This document shows, piece after piece, positions 51,521 through 64,000 of a stretch of 64,000 nt of DNA. The notes under the pieces were generated by a model. The model was not told the origin of the DNA and made no database searches. It saw only the letters and a program-made list of their open reading frames with translations. Where the stretch lies: the NCBI RefSeq assembly GCF_008831285.2, contig NC_045138.2, forward strand, positions 39,485,115-39,549,114, written 5' to 3'. The position numbers and the translations under genes are program-made. Every line of letters starts with the position of its first letter. Positions within the stretch are counted from its first letter, which is position 1. This DNA comes from Nymphaea colorata (taxonomy: Eukaryota; Streptophyta; Magnoliopsida; Nymphaeales; Nymphaeaceae).

Positions 51521-52554
51521 TTAAAAGTCTACATTTGCACAAGAATCATTCAAATGATGCTAGAAAAGTTCTAGATAAACCGAGGGCAATTTGTGTGTGC
51601 CCGCCTCACATAAGGGCGCATGTTAGGGTGTCTTCTCCTTGTGCCAGGTGCACACTAACATGCCACTTCACGTGATGCAGGCAAAACATAGCCTGCTCAT
51701 AGTAGCCTCCTGTACAAATGTTTTGGATTTTCTGTAACATCTACACGGTCCCAACTGAAGATCAATAGTTTTTTCACGCGAACTAGAAAGAAGTCCAATT
51801 ATATATTCCACTCAAATCTACAGGATCTAATTGATAGATGATGGACTTCAAGCACAACCTGTATTCTGCTTTAGATCCGTAAATTTTAAGATGTAAAATA
51901 AAAGTGATCATTCTACCGAGTAGGGGACGGCCCTGTTTCATGTTCCTCGATGAGCAGGGTGTGGCCTCTTTTGTGAAAATTTTAAGATGACCCGCAATTC
52001 TGTTGGGTTCTGCTTTCCTTTACATGATGGATTCTGATGTATGAGACGCCCGACAATGAATCTCGCTGGCCCAGGCCGGCCCCAATAAAATATATTATTA
52101 TTATTATTTAAATATTTATATTTATATATATAATATAAATATTTGAACTTTTTATTAAAATTCAATCGGGCCAGGCGGGGACCAGGCTGTGAAGCGGAGG
52201 CCCAATCGGCCCGATGCCCAGCCCTACTTCAAACCCAGGTTGGAGGACTATGTTGTTAGTGCAGGTCTGAAGACCCACTCGAGGAAAAGACCATAGCCTT
52301 GAACTGTAACTAAGCCAAAAAAAATGTTTTCAGATCTTAATTGGAGCTCCATTTAGATCTGGGTCTGGCTCCAAATCGTAGGAGACCTTCTTGTTTACCG
52401 CCAAGTCTGGATCCTGATGGGTTTGGATCAATCCTGGCTACTGTGTAGTTCTCCTCATTTTTTTTGTACCCTCAACACCCTAGACCTTTGTAAGCCCTAT
52501 AAAAAAAGGTCTCGATTCATCATAGTGTCAGCCCTAGCTTTTGATCATGTGAGG

Positions 52555-52735
52555 GAAAGTGACTATTTCAAAATCCAACAAGGAGTTGAAGGATCTCTTG
52601 AAAGATACAAAGACTTGGAGTGAATTTTCCAAAATCCAACAAAAAGTTGACAAAATCTCTTGAAAATGAAAGACTTCGTTATTTTTTCAAAAACTAACAA
52701 AAAAGTTGAAAGATGTCTTGAAAAATACATGTTTA
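52555..52735. repeat. Diverged triple tandem repeat of about 62 bp
   Basis: Three units built on AAAATCCAACAA(G/A)(G/A)AGTTGA followed by TCTCTTGAAA or GTCTTGAAAA. The third unit has AAAACTAACAAAAAAGTTGA. Confidence 0.65.
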
Positions 52736-53069
52736 ATCAAGAAGAGGTATTGATTTCTTCGAGATCTTTGAGTACATTTTTCATCAAATGCTAATATGCC
52801 ATTATATGTGTTGTTTTCTCTCCACTTGTAGCAGTTCCCAGAGTATGTCTGCAAGTTGACACCCAGATTCGAAATTCGATGAGGAAGCCATTCTCATTCC
52901 TCCAATTCTATGGATGCTTTCAATATTGCTTGGATCATTTTTAGCCCAAATTTTATTTGAAAACCTTTCAATGTGACACTTGAGATCTTTTATGCTGATA
53001 ACATTTTGAATAAAACTTAAATAGCACATCTTCTTTGTTGATTATATAGAAAAACAGGTTACTACCAGA

Positions 53070-53073
<4 letters not shown>

Positions 53074-53122
<49 letters not shown>
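53074..53122. repeat. Compound TA and GA microsatellite
   Basis: About 28 bases of TA followed directly by about 20 bases of GA. Confidence 0.9.
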
Positions 53123-53199
53123 GGATTTACAGCTATGATCCTTGTGATTAGATAGGCATAAGAAATGATGAAACCAAGAAGTGTAATATCAAATTATGG

Positions 53200-55379
53200 G
53201 GAGAATAAACTACTTACAGTAAATCCACCAATAATGTCCCAATTTCCTAAGGAAAGTTTACATTATCACGTGCAGCCTTTACCCAATACGACTCGACGGT
53301 ATTCTATATAAATCGGACTCAATTAATTTCAGGTTTCCTAAAACCGAATTTGGAGTGGAGCAACGTAAGCAAGATCCGATATTTCTATCGAACTACGGTT
53401 CAAATTCGGTTACGCAATCGCGAACCGTATCCGATTCAATCGGTAATCAAATCCGAGACTTCTTTATTGGATCCGACGAAGGTCAAGTCAAAATCAAATC
53501 CCTGGTAAAACGTATCCGACCCATTTACATCCCTGTGGGTCGCAGCGGACAGGGCCAAACCGGGGAAGTTGTGGGTCCCACGTGGGGGGGGGAGGGGGAA
53601 GGGGTTTGGTGCTGAGCTGGCATCGGTTGTGGAGCCAGAAGAGGCAACGGATCATGTGGGAGTGGGCCCCGCTGGACGTTCACCCCCCACCCCCATGGCC
53701 TTTGGGCCCCACCGGGTACGCGGCGACATTCGGAGGACCCAAGGCTTCGGCGGAGTGACGTGGCAAACCTGGGGCCACGTAAATCTCCCCTCACCACCAA
53801 CCGATGGCGACCGCGTGGCCTCCTTCCTTCCCTCCAGTGTCCCGCGACGAACTCTTATATTAAAAATATAAAACATCTCCGGTAACCACAACCGCTTCGG
53901 CTCGTATTTAAATCCCCTTGCCGGTCACCGTAATTACACCCATGCCAACGCGCGACCTCGACCCACACCGACCGATGCACCAATAGCCAAACCGATCCAC
54001 GTCCAAGTTTTAGGGAGAAATGAAATTCACTTGGTAGGCAAACTAAACGAAGCCAAATAAAACGATTTCTTTTCACAACATGGTAGTTATATCGATTCCT
54101 TCTTTATGTAGTAAGCAAATATTATTTTACTACCATATTAAAAAGGAGAAATATATGGCTGACAGACCAGGTCGGCGTGGGCGACGATGGTTCGAACCGA
54201 CCTGGATGGCAGAAACGCAATACTTTTGAAACAGAGGTCCGTTTCACGTGGCTCGTGGTGACTATGGCAGTGGCGGTGCAGTAATTCGGCGAGAAAGGAC
54301 GAACTACGCCACCACTGCTTTTCAGTTTTCTGCTGCCAGGAAAAAAAAAAAAAATCCTCCGCGTCTCTTCTCTCTCTCTCTCCGTCCCTTCTTTCGATTC
54401 TAAAGTTATTGTGCGTGTGCCTTTGCTTTGGCGCGCCCTCCTGTTTAGTTTATTTTATTTTGTTTTGCCTTTTAATTTACCTGGGGCTTCCGATGTACTC
54501 TTGCGAGCGAACGCGACGGACGCCGACGAGGACAAACGAAGCGATTTTGCACGGAAAAGGTGAGATTTAAAAAATTCTGCTGCAATGAGTTTTTAGTTTT
54601 GTGACGGCTGCCTGCAGTTTCCTGCTCTTAGTTGAGCTCTGAGGAAAAGCCAACGGAAGGAAAAAGCGCGGAATTTGAGCCATAAATCTAGCGGCTAGGG
54701 TACAATAATTCGATTGATTTCTCTTGTGTTTATTCGTTCTCCGTTTTCATTTTTGTTCGGGGTTCATCTGTTTCTCTACGGGTTAGGGTTTCGTAGTTGG
54801 GGTTCGACTGTGGAGAAGATTAATTCTGGGAATTTAGTGTTACGGGCGATCGTTTGCGGACTGGTTCTCTGTTTTGGTTTGTCGTTTGGTTCTACTCCGT
54901 CGAATCCAGTTTGTCCCGATTTTTTTTTTTCATTTTTCCTTATGTATTGGGGCCTTTCTGTTATACCTCGGGGGAGTGATTCTTGGTTCGGGTGCCGGCG
55001 GAGGTTGATTAAATTCTTCAGCTGCAGGTCCTTATCTTTTCAACTCTTTCTTTTCCGCTCTTATCGGATGGATTGCGAGTTTTTTTTATAAAAACGGAGC
55101 TGGTCTGTAAACTGTCGAGTTATTGTGCGTGCGAGTTGCAGAATTTGAATGTTGGGGGGTTTAAGTTAGGAAGTTCAGTAATTTCAATTGAGTTTCTTGC
55201 CATTTTAGCTGGCGATTGTTGGCTGTCGTGTGGAATGAATTATTGGTTTTGCGTTTTTTGTTACTTGCTGGAGGTTTTTTTTTTTTTTTTGGGCTAAACT
55301 TTCTCACATTCTGGGCACTGCAGTTGATGGTTTGTAGCTTGCTGGATGATGTGATTGTTTCGGATCTGTTTGGGGATCC
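53200..55379 (+). promoter_or_regulatory. Upstream region of the SPA gene with three G-boxes
   Basis: CACGTG occurs at 53267-53272, 53579-53584 and 54245-54250, all within about 1.3 kb upstream of the presumed leader. G-boxes bind the PIF and HY5 transcription factors that act in the same light pathway as SPA proteins. The region is locally GC-rich (53540-53850), contains a right end of the AGGGATGT repeat family (53523-53534) and a 9-bp inverted repeat (54167-54205). The CT-rich stretch at 54365-54385 is a likely start of the leader. Confidence 0.45.
54560..55323 (+). other. Likely 5' UTR intron of the SPA gene
   Basis: Donor AAAAG/GTGAG at 54560 and acceptor CACTGCAG ending at 55323 downstream of a long T tract. 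Inferred from consensus and from the leader position; the start codon lies 57 bases after the acceptor. Confidence 0.45.
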
Positions 55380-58300
55380 ATGGAAGGGATGGATGAAGGT
55401 CCTCAGAGCGAGACGGTAAAGCAGACGACGGGGTGTCCGCCCACTAAGGTAACCGACACTGATAACGTCCTGCAGCTGGATAGGTGCAATGCGTTGGAAT
55501 CTCAAGCCCAATTTGCTTCATCAGAGCACGAGTGGCCAGAAGAGCTCTCTTCATTCAGGTCACTTCTGGCACATAATGCCATTAGTTTGTACCCTGGATC
55601 ACCAGTGGTTTTTGGGGAGATTTTAGAAGCCAAGAGACAAATTCTTGATAGCTCAAAAGGTGGATCCCTTTCCCATTCTTGGTCTAATTCTGGGCATGAT
55701 TGCCCTATGAATAATACTGACTTAATGGTTGAAGAATTGACATTCAATAACTACAAAGGGAGGCCAAATGTTTCCTCAGCGGATGGGTGCTCGAATGCTG
55801 CACCTGTTGAAATTTGTGAAGTTGGGCAAGCGCAGGGAAGAAGAGTCCATGGGCAGAACCCTCACCAAATCGTGGATCAAGGAAGTGGAAGTGCACACAG
55901 TCAGGTGACCTGTAAGGAACAGGCAACTGTCGATTTTAGCGCAAAAATGCCCTCTGCAGGAACTCATGGTGATACTGACAAAGAGAAGTTCAGGAATGTC
56001 CGGTTGCACAGGACTTGGGACCAGACGCCGGTTTCAATTCTGCGTCCCTGTCAAGAACGTAGTATAGTTGTTGGGAACTTGGAGTCCAGTGATAGGCATC
56101 ACCAGTTAAGCGCTCCATCAACCACTGAAGTGCAGGGTGGGGGGATCCGCACCAGAGTTATATCATCTTCTGGATTTTCCGAGTTCTTTGCCAGGAGCAC
56201 CTTCAAGGGAAAAGGGATTGCAGTTAGGGATGTGGAGCCTCTTAAAGAATCTGATGCTGTTGCAAAACCTATAAATTTTGGAAAAGGTGTTTCTGATGCT
56301 AACATTTGTTCAGATGCATCTGAAGGTTCTGTTGCTTGTGCTGGTACTTCATCTTCACAGACTGGTTGTGGGATCAGTTTTGGTTCATTTGAGGATGCTG
56401 TTAATGTAAGGGAGTGGCTTCAGCCTGGGAGCCATAAATTAAATAAATCTGAACGACTGATTGTATTTAAGCAAATTGTAGAGCTAGTCAATCTGGCTCA
56501 CTCTCAAGGGGTTTTTATAAAAGATTTGTGGCCATCAAGTTTTGTGATCTCGTCACAGAATCAAGTTAATTATGTTGGTTCTTCAAGTTTTCATATGCCT
56601 TTGGGTAGTTCAGGTGGTACTTCTGCTTTCATGCACTCTTCTGTTGGTGGCCATTTGAAACGGAAGCGACAACATATGTCGATTCCTTTTGACAATAGCA
56701 CAGGAACTGGCATGAAACATGATTACTGGTCATTGGGTGGTTTTCACAGCCATTTAAGTCCATTGTCAAAACCTCAGCGGTTCAGCAGTGGCTTGAGGTT
56801 ATCTAATCAGCATCCCTTATCACCATCAACATATGATTTAAGACCTGAACCAGTAGCAGACGTAGCTGCAAATACTAATTTATTACCACATTCTCGGGGT
56901 AAACTGAGGGTACATCAGAGTGAGTATGAGGATCGTAATACCTCAAAAAGGTACATTGGCTCAGATTTGCCTAATCAACCTCAGAAACATTTTGTTCTTA
57001 ATGTTAAGCAGTTGGAAGAGATGTGGTATACTAGTCCAGAGGGGATCAACGGCAAGGCATGTTCCTTACCATCAAACATATACAGTCTTGGTGTTCTCCT
57101 TTTTGAGGTATGCACATGCTGGAGATATGATTGATTCTTTTTCTTTCACTTACCTTGAATATTGTTTTTTTTTCTTGGTTATAAGTTTCATAAATATGAC
57201 ATAAATCAAATTGCAAAATTCTTTTTCAGCTTTTTGAATATTAGTATTTCACTATTTCTAAATATTCTTAAAGATAAATGAAAACAAAATGACAAGAAAA
57301 GTAATGTTCAAATTTCTACCTTTCATAAATTCTCTTTTTGTGGTGCTTCTTTTTACAGTTGCTGCAAAAGCTGTCATGGTCATGTTTTTTATTATGAACT
57401 AACTCCATGTCACTCTAAAAGATCTTCACTTTATCATTTCTGTTAGTGAACCTTTGCTAACTTGTATGCATATGATTATGTTAATCGGCAAAAACTTATG
57501 GATTTGCAAATTTTTTATGGGGATGCTAATAAGAATATTCTTTGTCTAAAGGAATTTCAAACAAATAGATATTGGACATTGATTGGGATTTTTTATGTTT
57601 TTGTTACTTGCATGCTCTTGAGCTTCTGCCGCTACAGGGATTTCTTCTTATGCTATGCTGTAACCTGTATGTATGAACTATGAAGCTAGTGGCAATGCTT
57701 TTTTGTGTCAGCTGTTTTGCTGTTCCAAGTCATGGGAGATGCATGAAGCATCAATGTCAGATTTGAGGCATCGTATCCTCCCTCCAAATTTCTTGGCTGA
57801 GAATCCAAAGGAAGCGGGTTTCTGTCTTTGGCTGCTCCATCCCGAGCCACTATCTCGACCTAAAGCGAGGTATGTACTTAGGGGAAGCACTTTTTTTGGT
57901 AGAGTTCCTTTAATATGTGTACCATAGACCATAGTACGTTGTTAAGACAAATTCCAGAATGTAGCATCTTCCCTTTCAATGCAAAATAGTTGCAAATTCG
58001 AAAACTGCACCACCAAATGGAGGGTGATACATATATTTCCAGCTATGAACATCACGTGTTGGCAAAACATGGTAATAAGCAATAACACCATAGAGAATCA
58101 ATATTAGGGGAAGAATGGGTGAGAGAAGACATCACATCGCATGTGTTTGATTGTATTTATGGTAATATTAGGGGAAAAAGGGGCAGGACATCACATGGTA
58201 TGTGTTGGTCTAAATAGTGGCTCTTAAGAGGTGCTTAAATGGTGGTCAAGCTAAGACAGACTTTTGACTGGACTGTACATTCCTCATTGAAACATGGTTT

Positions 58301-61300
58301 TTAAACATAGTTAAGGGCATCCCATGACATGTTCTGCCAAACTTGCTTAAAAGCCTCCTTTTCTAAAAATTTCTGTTGCATCCTTGGGTGCGACTGAAAT
58401 GGGGGAAGAGAACATCTCAGACATTCTCTTCCATCTCTCAGGCACACCTTACTGTGTCTTGTTAACATGGGATTACTTTTCCCCTCATGGTATCGTATAT
58501 GTTAAGTAGAAGTTTCGCTTATTCATGTTAAGTAGGAAAGAGAGAGAGAGATGGTTTTTTTTGCTAGTGTGTGGCTGCCTTTTTACTATAATTATTCCTC
58601 CAGAAGATGACAACACTGCCAATGTACTAAGGGAAAACTATTTTTTACATAAGCAGAATTAAGATGAACATTTGAGAACCTGGTGTTGTTGGTATTGGCA
58701 GAAGCAAAAGGTATGAGGTCGTAACATTTATTGGTCATGCAACAAAAAGAGATGGCCAGGATTGTTTCTGTGTTGTGGAGTCATGCTAAAGTATAGCAAA
58801 ACTGACTGTCTACCACGGCTGTCCTTTGACAGTATAGTAAGAAGAATAAAAAAAAATCATTGTTGAAGAAAATAAAGATGAATGAACAAGAAAACTATTA
58901 GTAATTTTCACTAAGCAAGAATGACTGATAAGATTTATGCTACTGTATCGAGCATGTTTGCAGGACTATATTCTTTTTTCGATTTTTATATTGAAATTTA
59001 TACATAATTACATATTTTTATTATTTAAAATTTGAACATATTTATTGAGTTAAAAATCAAAGAAATTCATCCTGTTTTTGGCTTTTACTGATATAATCCA
59101 GCTTCTGTTTTTTGATCCTTGTTCAGATCTGTGTTCACAACATTACTTTGAGTGATTCTATGGGAGCTATGTCACAAAAACACTTAACAGACATTGTCGG
59201 AAGAACACTTTATAGACATTTTTTGTATTAAACCTGTATGTCATGCAATCAACGTAGTCTCATTCAGCTTATTTGAACAATATGCATTGGAAATTTTTAT
59301 GAAATTTGCATTTATTCTATCTTTATTTGGACTGATTTATTGGTGTTTTAATTATAATATGGTAGCAATTGTTGCTTACAGTTTTCATCTAAAATGCTGT
59401 TTAGAGAGAGAGAGAAAGAGAGCAATTTCATGTGTTTTATTTGGTAAATAGCATAGGCCTCCAGAGAATGGAAGTCTTGATTGTCTACCTTATCAAGTTA
59501 GTGTAAGTTTGGCATCTCTGCTTAGACATGGAGGCTTCTCATTTTTCATCCTTTGGTATAACAAACAGGGAAGTGCTGCAATCAGGTTTGATCTTTGAAT
59601 CACCTGAGATCTCAGGGGAAAATAATTCATCTCTATCTCTTGATGAAGAGGATGTTGAATCAGAGTTGCTGCTGCATTTCCTTTTACCTTGAAAGAGCAG
59701 AAGCACACACTATCCTGTAAGCTGGTTGAAGATATCGGAAGTCTAGAAGCAGATATATTGGAAGTTGAGAGAAGGCAAGCACTGTTGCAAGGTAATTCCT
59801 TTCTGCCGAAGTCACACAAGGAGGATAAAGCAGGCGATGACTTGAGAACTCAAATTCAGGATATCACTGAAAATCTAGGTTCAACATGTCAAAATAAAGA
59901 ATCTTTGGCAACAAATGTGGGAGGTTCCTCTTGGTCACCTATCTCATGTTCTAATGAAGCCAGGATATTAAAGAATATTAGTCAGTTAGAGGATGCATAT
60001 TTTTCCATGCGTTCAAAACTTAAGCTTGCTGAAAGTGAGAATGTAACACGGACAGACAGGGACGTGCTGAGGAATCAAGATAGATGCTCCTCACCGTCAG
60101 CTGATAGTGCTGAGGGTTCTAAGGATTCTGAAATAGAGGACACACGTGGAGCTTTTTTTGATGGCTTCTGTAGGTATGCACGATACTCTAAGTTTGTAGT
60201 ACGTGGTGTTCTAAGAAATGGCGATCTCCTCAATTCTGCAAATGTTATTTGCTCTTTGAGTTTTGACCGTGATGAGGAGTATTTTGCTGCTGCTGGTGTA
60301 TCAAAGAAGGTCAAGATCTTCGAGTTCCAGTCCTTAATGAATGGGATGGTTGACATTCACTACCCTGTGATTGAGATGTCAAGCAGATCTAAGCTCAGCT
60401 GTGTATGCTGGAATAGCTATATTAAAAACTACTTGGCATCAACTGATTATGATGGTGTAGTTCAGGTTTGTCTTCAATATCTACTGGAAAAAAATAATTG
60501 GTGAAAATGTTTCTCATGCTGATAGTTTATTCATTGTTTTTAGGAATCATAAATAGTGATTCTGTTAATTCCTTCTGCTTTATCTTGCAACTTCTATTTT
60601 CTTCCCAGCTCTCTAACATGCACACCTAAATCAAACCACTCTTCTTATTAAGGAGGCCTAACCAGCTCGTCTCATCTTGTCTTTCTTGAAAATATTTAAA
60701 ATACTGAAATAGAACAGGAAAAGCCAGGAACTAGAAGTCTATTTAAGAAATCTGAAGCTGGTCGTTTCTGCAACTGTTTCACACATTTATTGATTTATGT
60801 CATGCTTCATTCCATTGTGTTCTTGTTTAACATGTGCTTCAATATGTAAACTGTTGGTAAAGAATTGAAAAACCTCATAGTTGTCCTGAATGAAACCAAA
60901 TTGCTTTGACAAGGAAATGAAAATTAGGGACGGAAGTGCAATGTTACAAAGGAAAAAAAGCACTTGATAATTGATATTATTTTGAAGTTGAGGAAAAATT
61001 ACCTTGGATTAGACAAACTTTATCTCAACCTGGAACCATAGCTGGACAGTTGAATTAATTTGTAAAATTTGCAATAAGTTGCAGGTTTGGAAGGTAGACA
61101 ATTAAGCTGGACAATGTAATTAATTTGTAAAATTTGCAATAAGTTGCAGGTTGGAAGTTAGATACCTAACTGAATCGTTGGAATAAGAGACCACTAATGA
61201 AGTAAAAAATTAGTTTGTGATGACTTTTTTGTACTTTTAGATTGTAATTTTTGCTTGATTACAATTTGCGTGCATCCTTGATTAAGGATCTGATCTGTTT

Positions 61301-62831
61301 CATTTTTTGGTGTGGTACATCTTTCTCAGCTATGGGATGCAAACAGTGGGCAGGGATTTATGAACTACGGAGAGCACCAAAAGAGAGCATGGTCTGTTGA
61401 TTTTTCTGTAACTGATCCAACAAAGTTGGCCAGCGGAAGTGATGACTGTTCTGTGAAACTTTGGAGCATCAAAGAGGTATCTGTTTTCACTTTTCTGTTA
61501 ATTACACTGCTTTTGTTTATGGATCTTAATAAGCAAAGATATGCAAATCAAATAAGAATCCACTCTGGTTCTTTCCAGTGGAACATAGGTGTGGAGCTTA
61601 TTGAATGATTGTAAAATAAGGTCCATTCTGATTTTGCCAGCCTTGTATAGCTTTGTCATGACCTGTCCACTTGCAAATGAGGAACTGGAGATGCATTAAT
61701 CATCTCTCTAGAAGATTGTCAACTAGTGTTCGTTTATATTTTATAGCTTGGCAGCCAATTGATTTCTTTGGTTCTATATGAGAAGCCATTGGAAAAATAT
61801 AGGAGAAAGGCATTATTTTGAAAGTGGCTTTTTTTCTTTCTAATTTCCATATAGGAATGTGATTGTTTGATCATTAAAGGAACTAATTTTTACGTGATTT
61901 TGATAACTTTGAAGAAAGTTTGCTTTTCAAAATTTGCAGCTCACCCAAATTCTTTTCTTTTCATTTTGTTTACAGAAAAACTCTATCGGCACAATAAGAA
62001 ACCATGCAAATGTCTGTTGCGTCCAATTTTCCCCATATTCCACACATTTGTTGTCCTTTGGCTCAGCTGATTACAAGGTCTTCTGTTATGATCTTCGAAA
62101 TACAAGAGTACCATGGTGCACGTTAGCTGGACATGAGAAAGCTGTCAGTTATGTGAAATTCTTGGATGCGAGCACAGTCATTTCAGCATCCACTGATAAT
62201 AAACTGAAGATATGGGATCTCAATAGAACAAATTACTCTGGTCTCTCTTCCAGTGCTTGCAGTTTGACCTTGAAGGGTCATACAAATGAAAAGGTTTGTG
62301 TTCTAGTTTCTGAAATAATTTTTCAAAACAGTTATCTTTATGCTGATGAAGATATAAATAATTTTATTTTTCAGAACTTTGTGGGCCTCTCTGTTTCTGA
62401 TGGGTATATTGCATGTGGGTCTGAAACAAACGAGGTACTTTTTTTAACTTAAGTCTCACTTTGTCTACTTATCTCTTGCAAATGACACTTTAGTATGCTA
62501 GAAAATTCGAAAGAATATGTGTGGTACTTGCTTGATCATGACTCATCAAATTCAACGAAGATAAATTTTGGTTTTAGTGGATTCCTAAACATTAAACAAT
62601 CTGAACAAGTGTTGCTTATTCATGCTACCTCTCCCACAGGTTTATGCCTACCATAGGTCTCTTCCTATGCCGATAACTTCTCACAAGTTTGGTGCTTTGG
62701 ATCCAGTGTCGGGGCAAGAGATAGGTGATGATAATGGGCTGTTTGTTTCTAGTGTTTGTTGGAGGGCAAAGTCAAACATGGTTGTTGCTGCAAACTCCAA
62801 TGGTAATATTAAGCTGTTGGAGTTAGTTTAG
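55380..62831 (+). CDS. SPA1/SPA2-type repressor of light signalling, 7 coding exons, with a frameshift
   Basis: Plant partner of the COP1 ubiquitin ligase that represses photomorphogenesis in the dark. Exons: 55380-57107, 57712-57869, 59569-60465, 61330-61476, 61976-62293, 62375-62434 and 62640-62831. Exon 1 holds a long variable N-terminus and the start of a degenerate kinase-like region ([26 protein letters not shown]); exon 2 continues it ([32 protein letters not shown]). Exon 3 carries the coiled coil ([16 protein letters not shown]) and [14 protein letters not shown]; exons 3-7 encode WD40 repeats ([58 protein letters not shown]) ending in KLLELV. In exon 3 one base is missing near 59687-59691: the frame reads into TGA at 59690-59692, giving a 669-aa product without coiled coil or WD40. 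Downstream sequence is open in the other frame with all family blocks, so full length would be about 1166 aa. This is either a sequencing error in a short T run or a very recent mutation. Confidence 0.9.
57870..59568 (+). other. SPA intron 2
   Basis: The longest SPA intron (1.7 kb), with good donor (GCGAG/GTATGT) and acceptor (ACAAACAG/GGAAG). It contains an imperfect tandem repeat near 58100-58215 built on AATATTAGGGGAA and GACATCACAT, a short GA run near 59405, and nothing else I can name. Confidence 0.55.
61041..61165. repeat. 65-bp tandem duplication in SPA intron 3
   Basis: Copies start GCTGGACAGTTGAATTAATT at 61041 and GCTGGACAATGTAATTAATT at 61106, and both contain TTTGTAAAATTTGCAATAAG followed by TTGCAGGTT. 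They differ at a few positions. Confidence 0.75.
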
Positions 62832-64000
62832 TATGGGCATGAGTTCCTCAAGGAGTTTCATGGTTGAAAGTTAAAATCCCCAAAAAAGGTCTTGTTGCGG
62901 CCTTTGTCAATTTCCATATCTCTGTCACATGGACAAAGCAGCACGATAAGGGTCATCTACTTCCAGAATTTCTGAAAGACATAAAGGAGCCTGTACAGGG
63001 TGCTTTAGTGACATAAACCCAGTACCATACATTGGGCCTCCCCTTGTTGTTGGCTGACGTGACAAATGAGCACAATGGTTAACAGCTGCATATGATGCAT
63101 GGGATACTCATGGAAATAAGGGAGACTCCAAAGCATCAGCATATTAAGGCTTTATTGCTTTGTTGCTGGCTTTTGATAGATTGCAGTGATGGATCTGATG
63201 TTGTGCAAGGCACTGTTCTCATGATGCACCAACCTTGATTCGCTCTTGATATCCTTGATTTATTGGTACACCTTAGAAATGACCGTTATGATGAGCTTTT
63301 GTACATATTTTTTGATGAAAATTTTTGTTGGACCATATGCTGGGGTTTTTGCTTCTCGGAAAGCGTAATGCCCTGCTCTAAAATCTTACGGACTTCACCA
63401 GATGACCTATAGATTAATGGACACTGATTAGAACTGTAGAATTTGAGATGATCTCAACGTCTGCATACTGTATAGCTTGATTTTGCACATTTTCAAGTAT
63501 GTTTGAGAGCCCTGATGATGATACATCTTGATGGCCCCTGCTGCGTTACAAAACCTCCAGTGCTTTGAAGAAGCCGCTTCAGTGCTATCTACCAAATCTC
63601 AGGGTTGTCTGACTGAACCAAGATTGCAACAATTGTACATAAATTTGTCGTGCTAGAAGCAGCCAGATTTGTAATGTTTATTTGTTGCTTTAAACAGTTT
63701 CAAGTGAATGTTACATCGTTTTCTGATTGGCTTCGAGTCAGCTTCATCCGAGTGTACAAGGTAGAGGAGAGCTTGTAATAGGGCAGGTTTCGTAATATCT
63801 ATTTTACGGGAAAAATTTTGTATGTTTGACACCAAGAAGCTATAATTCTTCATATTCTCAATTTATGCTGCTGGTGTTCCAGTGGAAAATTCAACGTTTA
63901 CAAGAACTCTACTAGCCATTTGCAATTTTCTTCATTACGTAAGAGAGAGAGAGGGAGATTTCAAAAGCTGAAATCTCTGTGATTGGTAATATACGAATCT
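62832..64000. other. 3' flank of the SPA gene
   Basis: No further gene is seen. The first few hundred bases are likely the SPA 3' UTR. Open frames are short and unrelated to known families; a short GA run lies at 63941-63956. Confidence 0.5.

Larger units (their letters stand above)
49780..53200. other. Intergenic region, repeat-rich; no gene seen
   Basis: The 3' flank of the CMC4-like gene, then TA microsatellites, a MITE-like element, and at 52060-52230 a decayed repeat with GC-rich ends (GGCCCAGGCCGGCCCC and GGGCCAGGCGGGGACCAGGC) around a TA-rich core. The open frames at 50205-50607 on both strands overlap each other and match nothing known. Confidence 0.5.

Noticed and set aside
54180-54210. 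GGTTCGAACC, resembling a tRNA T-loop
   Set aside because: No acceptor stem, D-arm or anticodon arm could be fitted around it.
1-64000. CRISPR arrays, bacterial operons, viral insertions or a clustered biosynthetic system
   Set aside because: No regularly spaced repeats, no intronless gene runs and no related enzymes in neighbouring genes; the eight genes are functionally unrelated.

Overview
This is a stretch of nuclear DNA from a flowering plant. All eight genes found are plant-type, and most are interrupted by AT-rich introns with plant splice signals. Two families are plant-specific (three-HMG-box proteins and DUF231/TBL acetyltransferases). Simple repeats (TA, CT/GA) and small decayed transposons fill the gaps. 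First exons of several genes are GC-rich, which occurs in monocots and some early-diverging angiosperms, but the sequence alone does not fix the species. There are no prokaryotic, organellar or viral gene blocks and no CRISPR array.

Layout. 1406-7454 (+): a GABA/amino-acid permease of the GAT1 type, 7 coding exons, 451 aa. 8630-12560 (+): a two-exon gene for a 47-aa single-pass membrane protein with a 3.8 kb intron. 13865-16243 (-): a three-HMG-box chromosomal protein, 10 exons, 498 aa, with mitosis-type (MSA-like) promoter motifs. 18934-22338 (-): a TBL/DUF231 polysaccharide O-acetyltransferase, 3 exons, 432 aa, closest in remembered sequence to the mannan acetyltransferase group. 22339-29867: no gene; tandem duplications, a MITE-like element, a foldback and microsatellites. 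29868-34421 (-): an EDR4-like zinc-ribbon protein, 5 exons, about 1014 aa, including a 55-nt last exon. 34422-40614: no gene seen. 40615-45341 (-): an uncharacterised nuclear coiled-coil protein, 2 exons, 762 aa, with a SUMO-interaction-like motif. 46792-49779 (+): a small twin-CX9C mitochondrial protein resembling CMC4, 69 aa. 49780-55379: no gene; repeats, then a GC-rich G-box-bearing upstream region. 55380-62831 (+): a SPA1/SPA2-type light-signalling repressor (kinase-like region, coiled coil, WD40 repeats), 7 coding exons, broken by one apparent 1-base deletion. 62832-64000: 3' flank.

The genes are ordinary, functionally unrelated plant genes and do not form a pathway. I did not find a new multi-gene system. 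The points most worth checking are: the single-base frameshift in the SPA gene; two clear and one possible non-canonical GC-AG introns among about 30 coding introns; the unplaced 47-aa membrane protein; the uncharacterised coiled-coil protein; a 237-bp hAT-type element with an exact 8-bp target duplication; a recurrent AGGGATGT-ended repeat family; and near-identical tandem duplications of 137 bp and 222 bp. Exon boundaries were read by eye from splice consensus, frame and remembered family sequence; no alignments were run.
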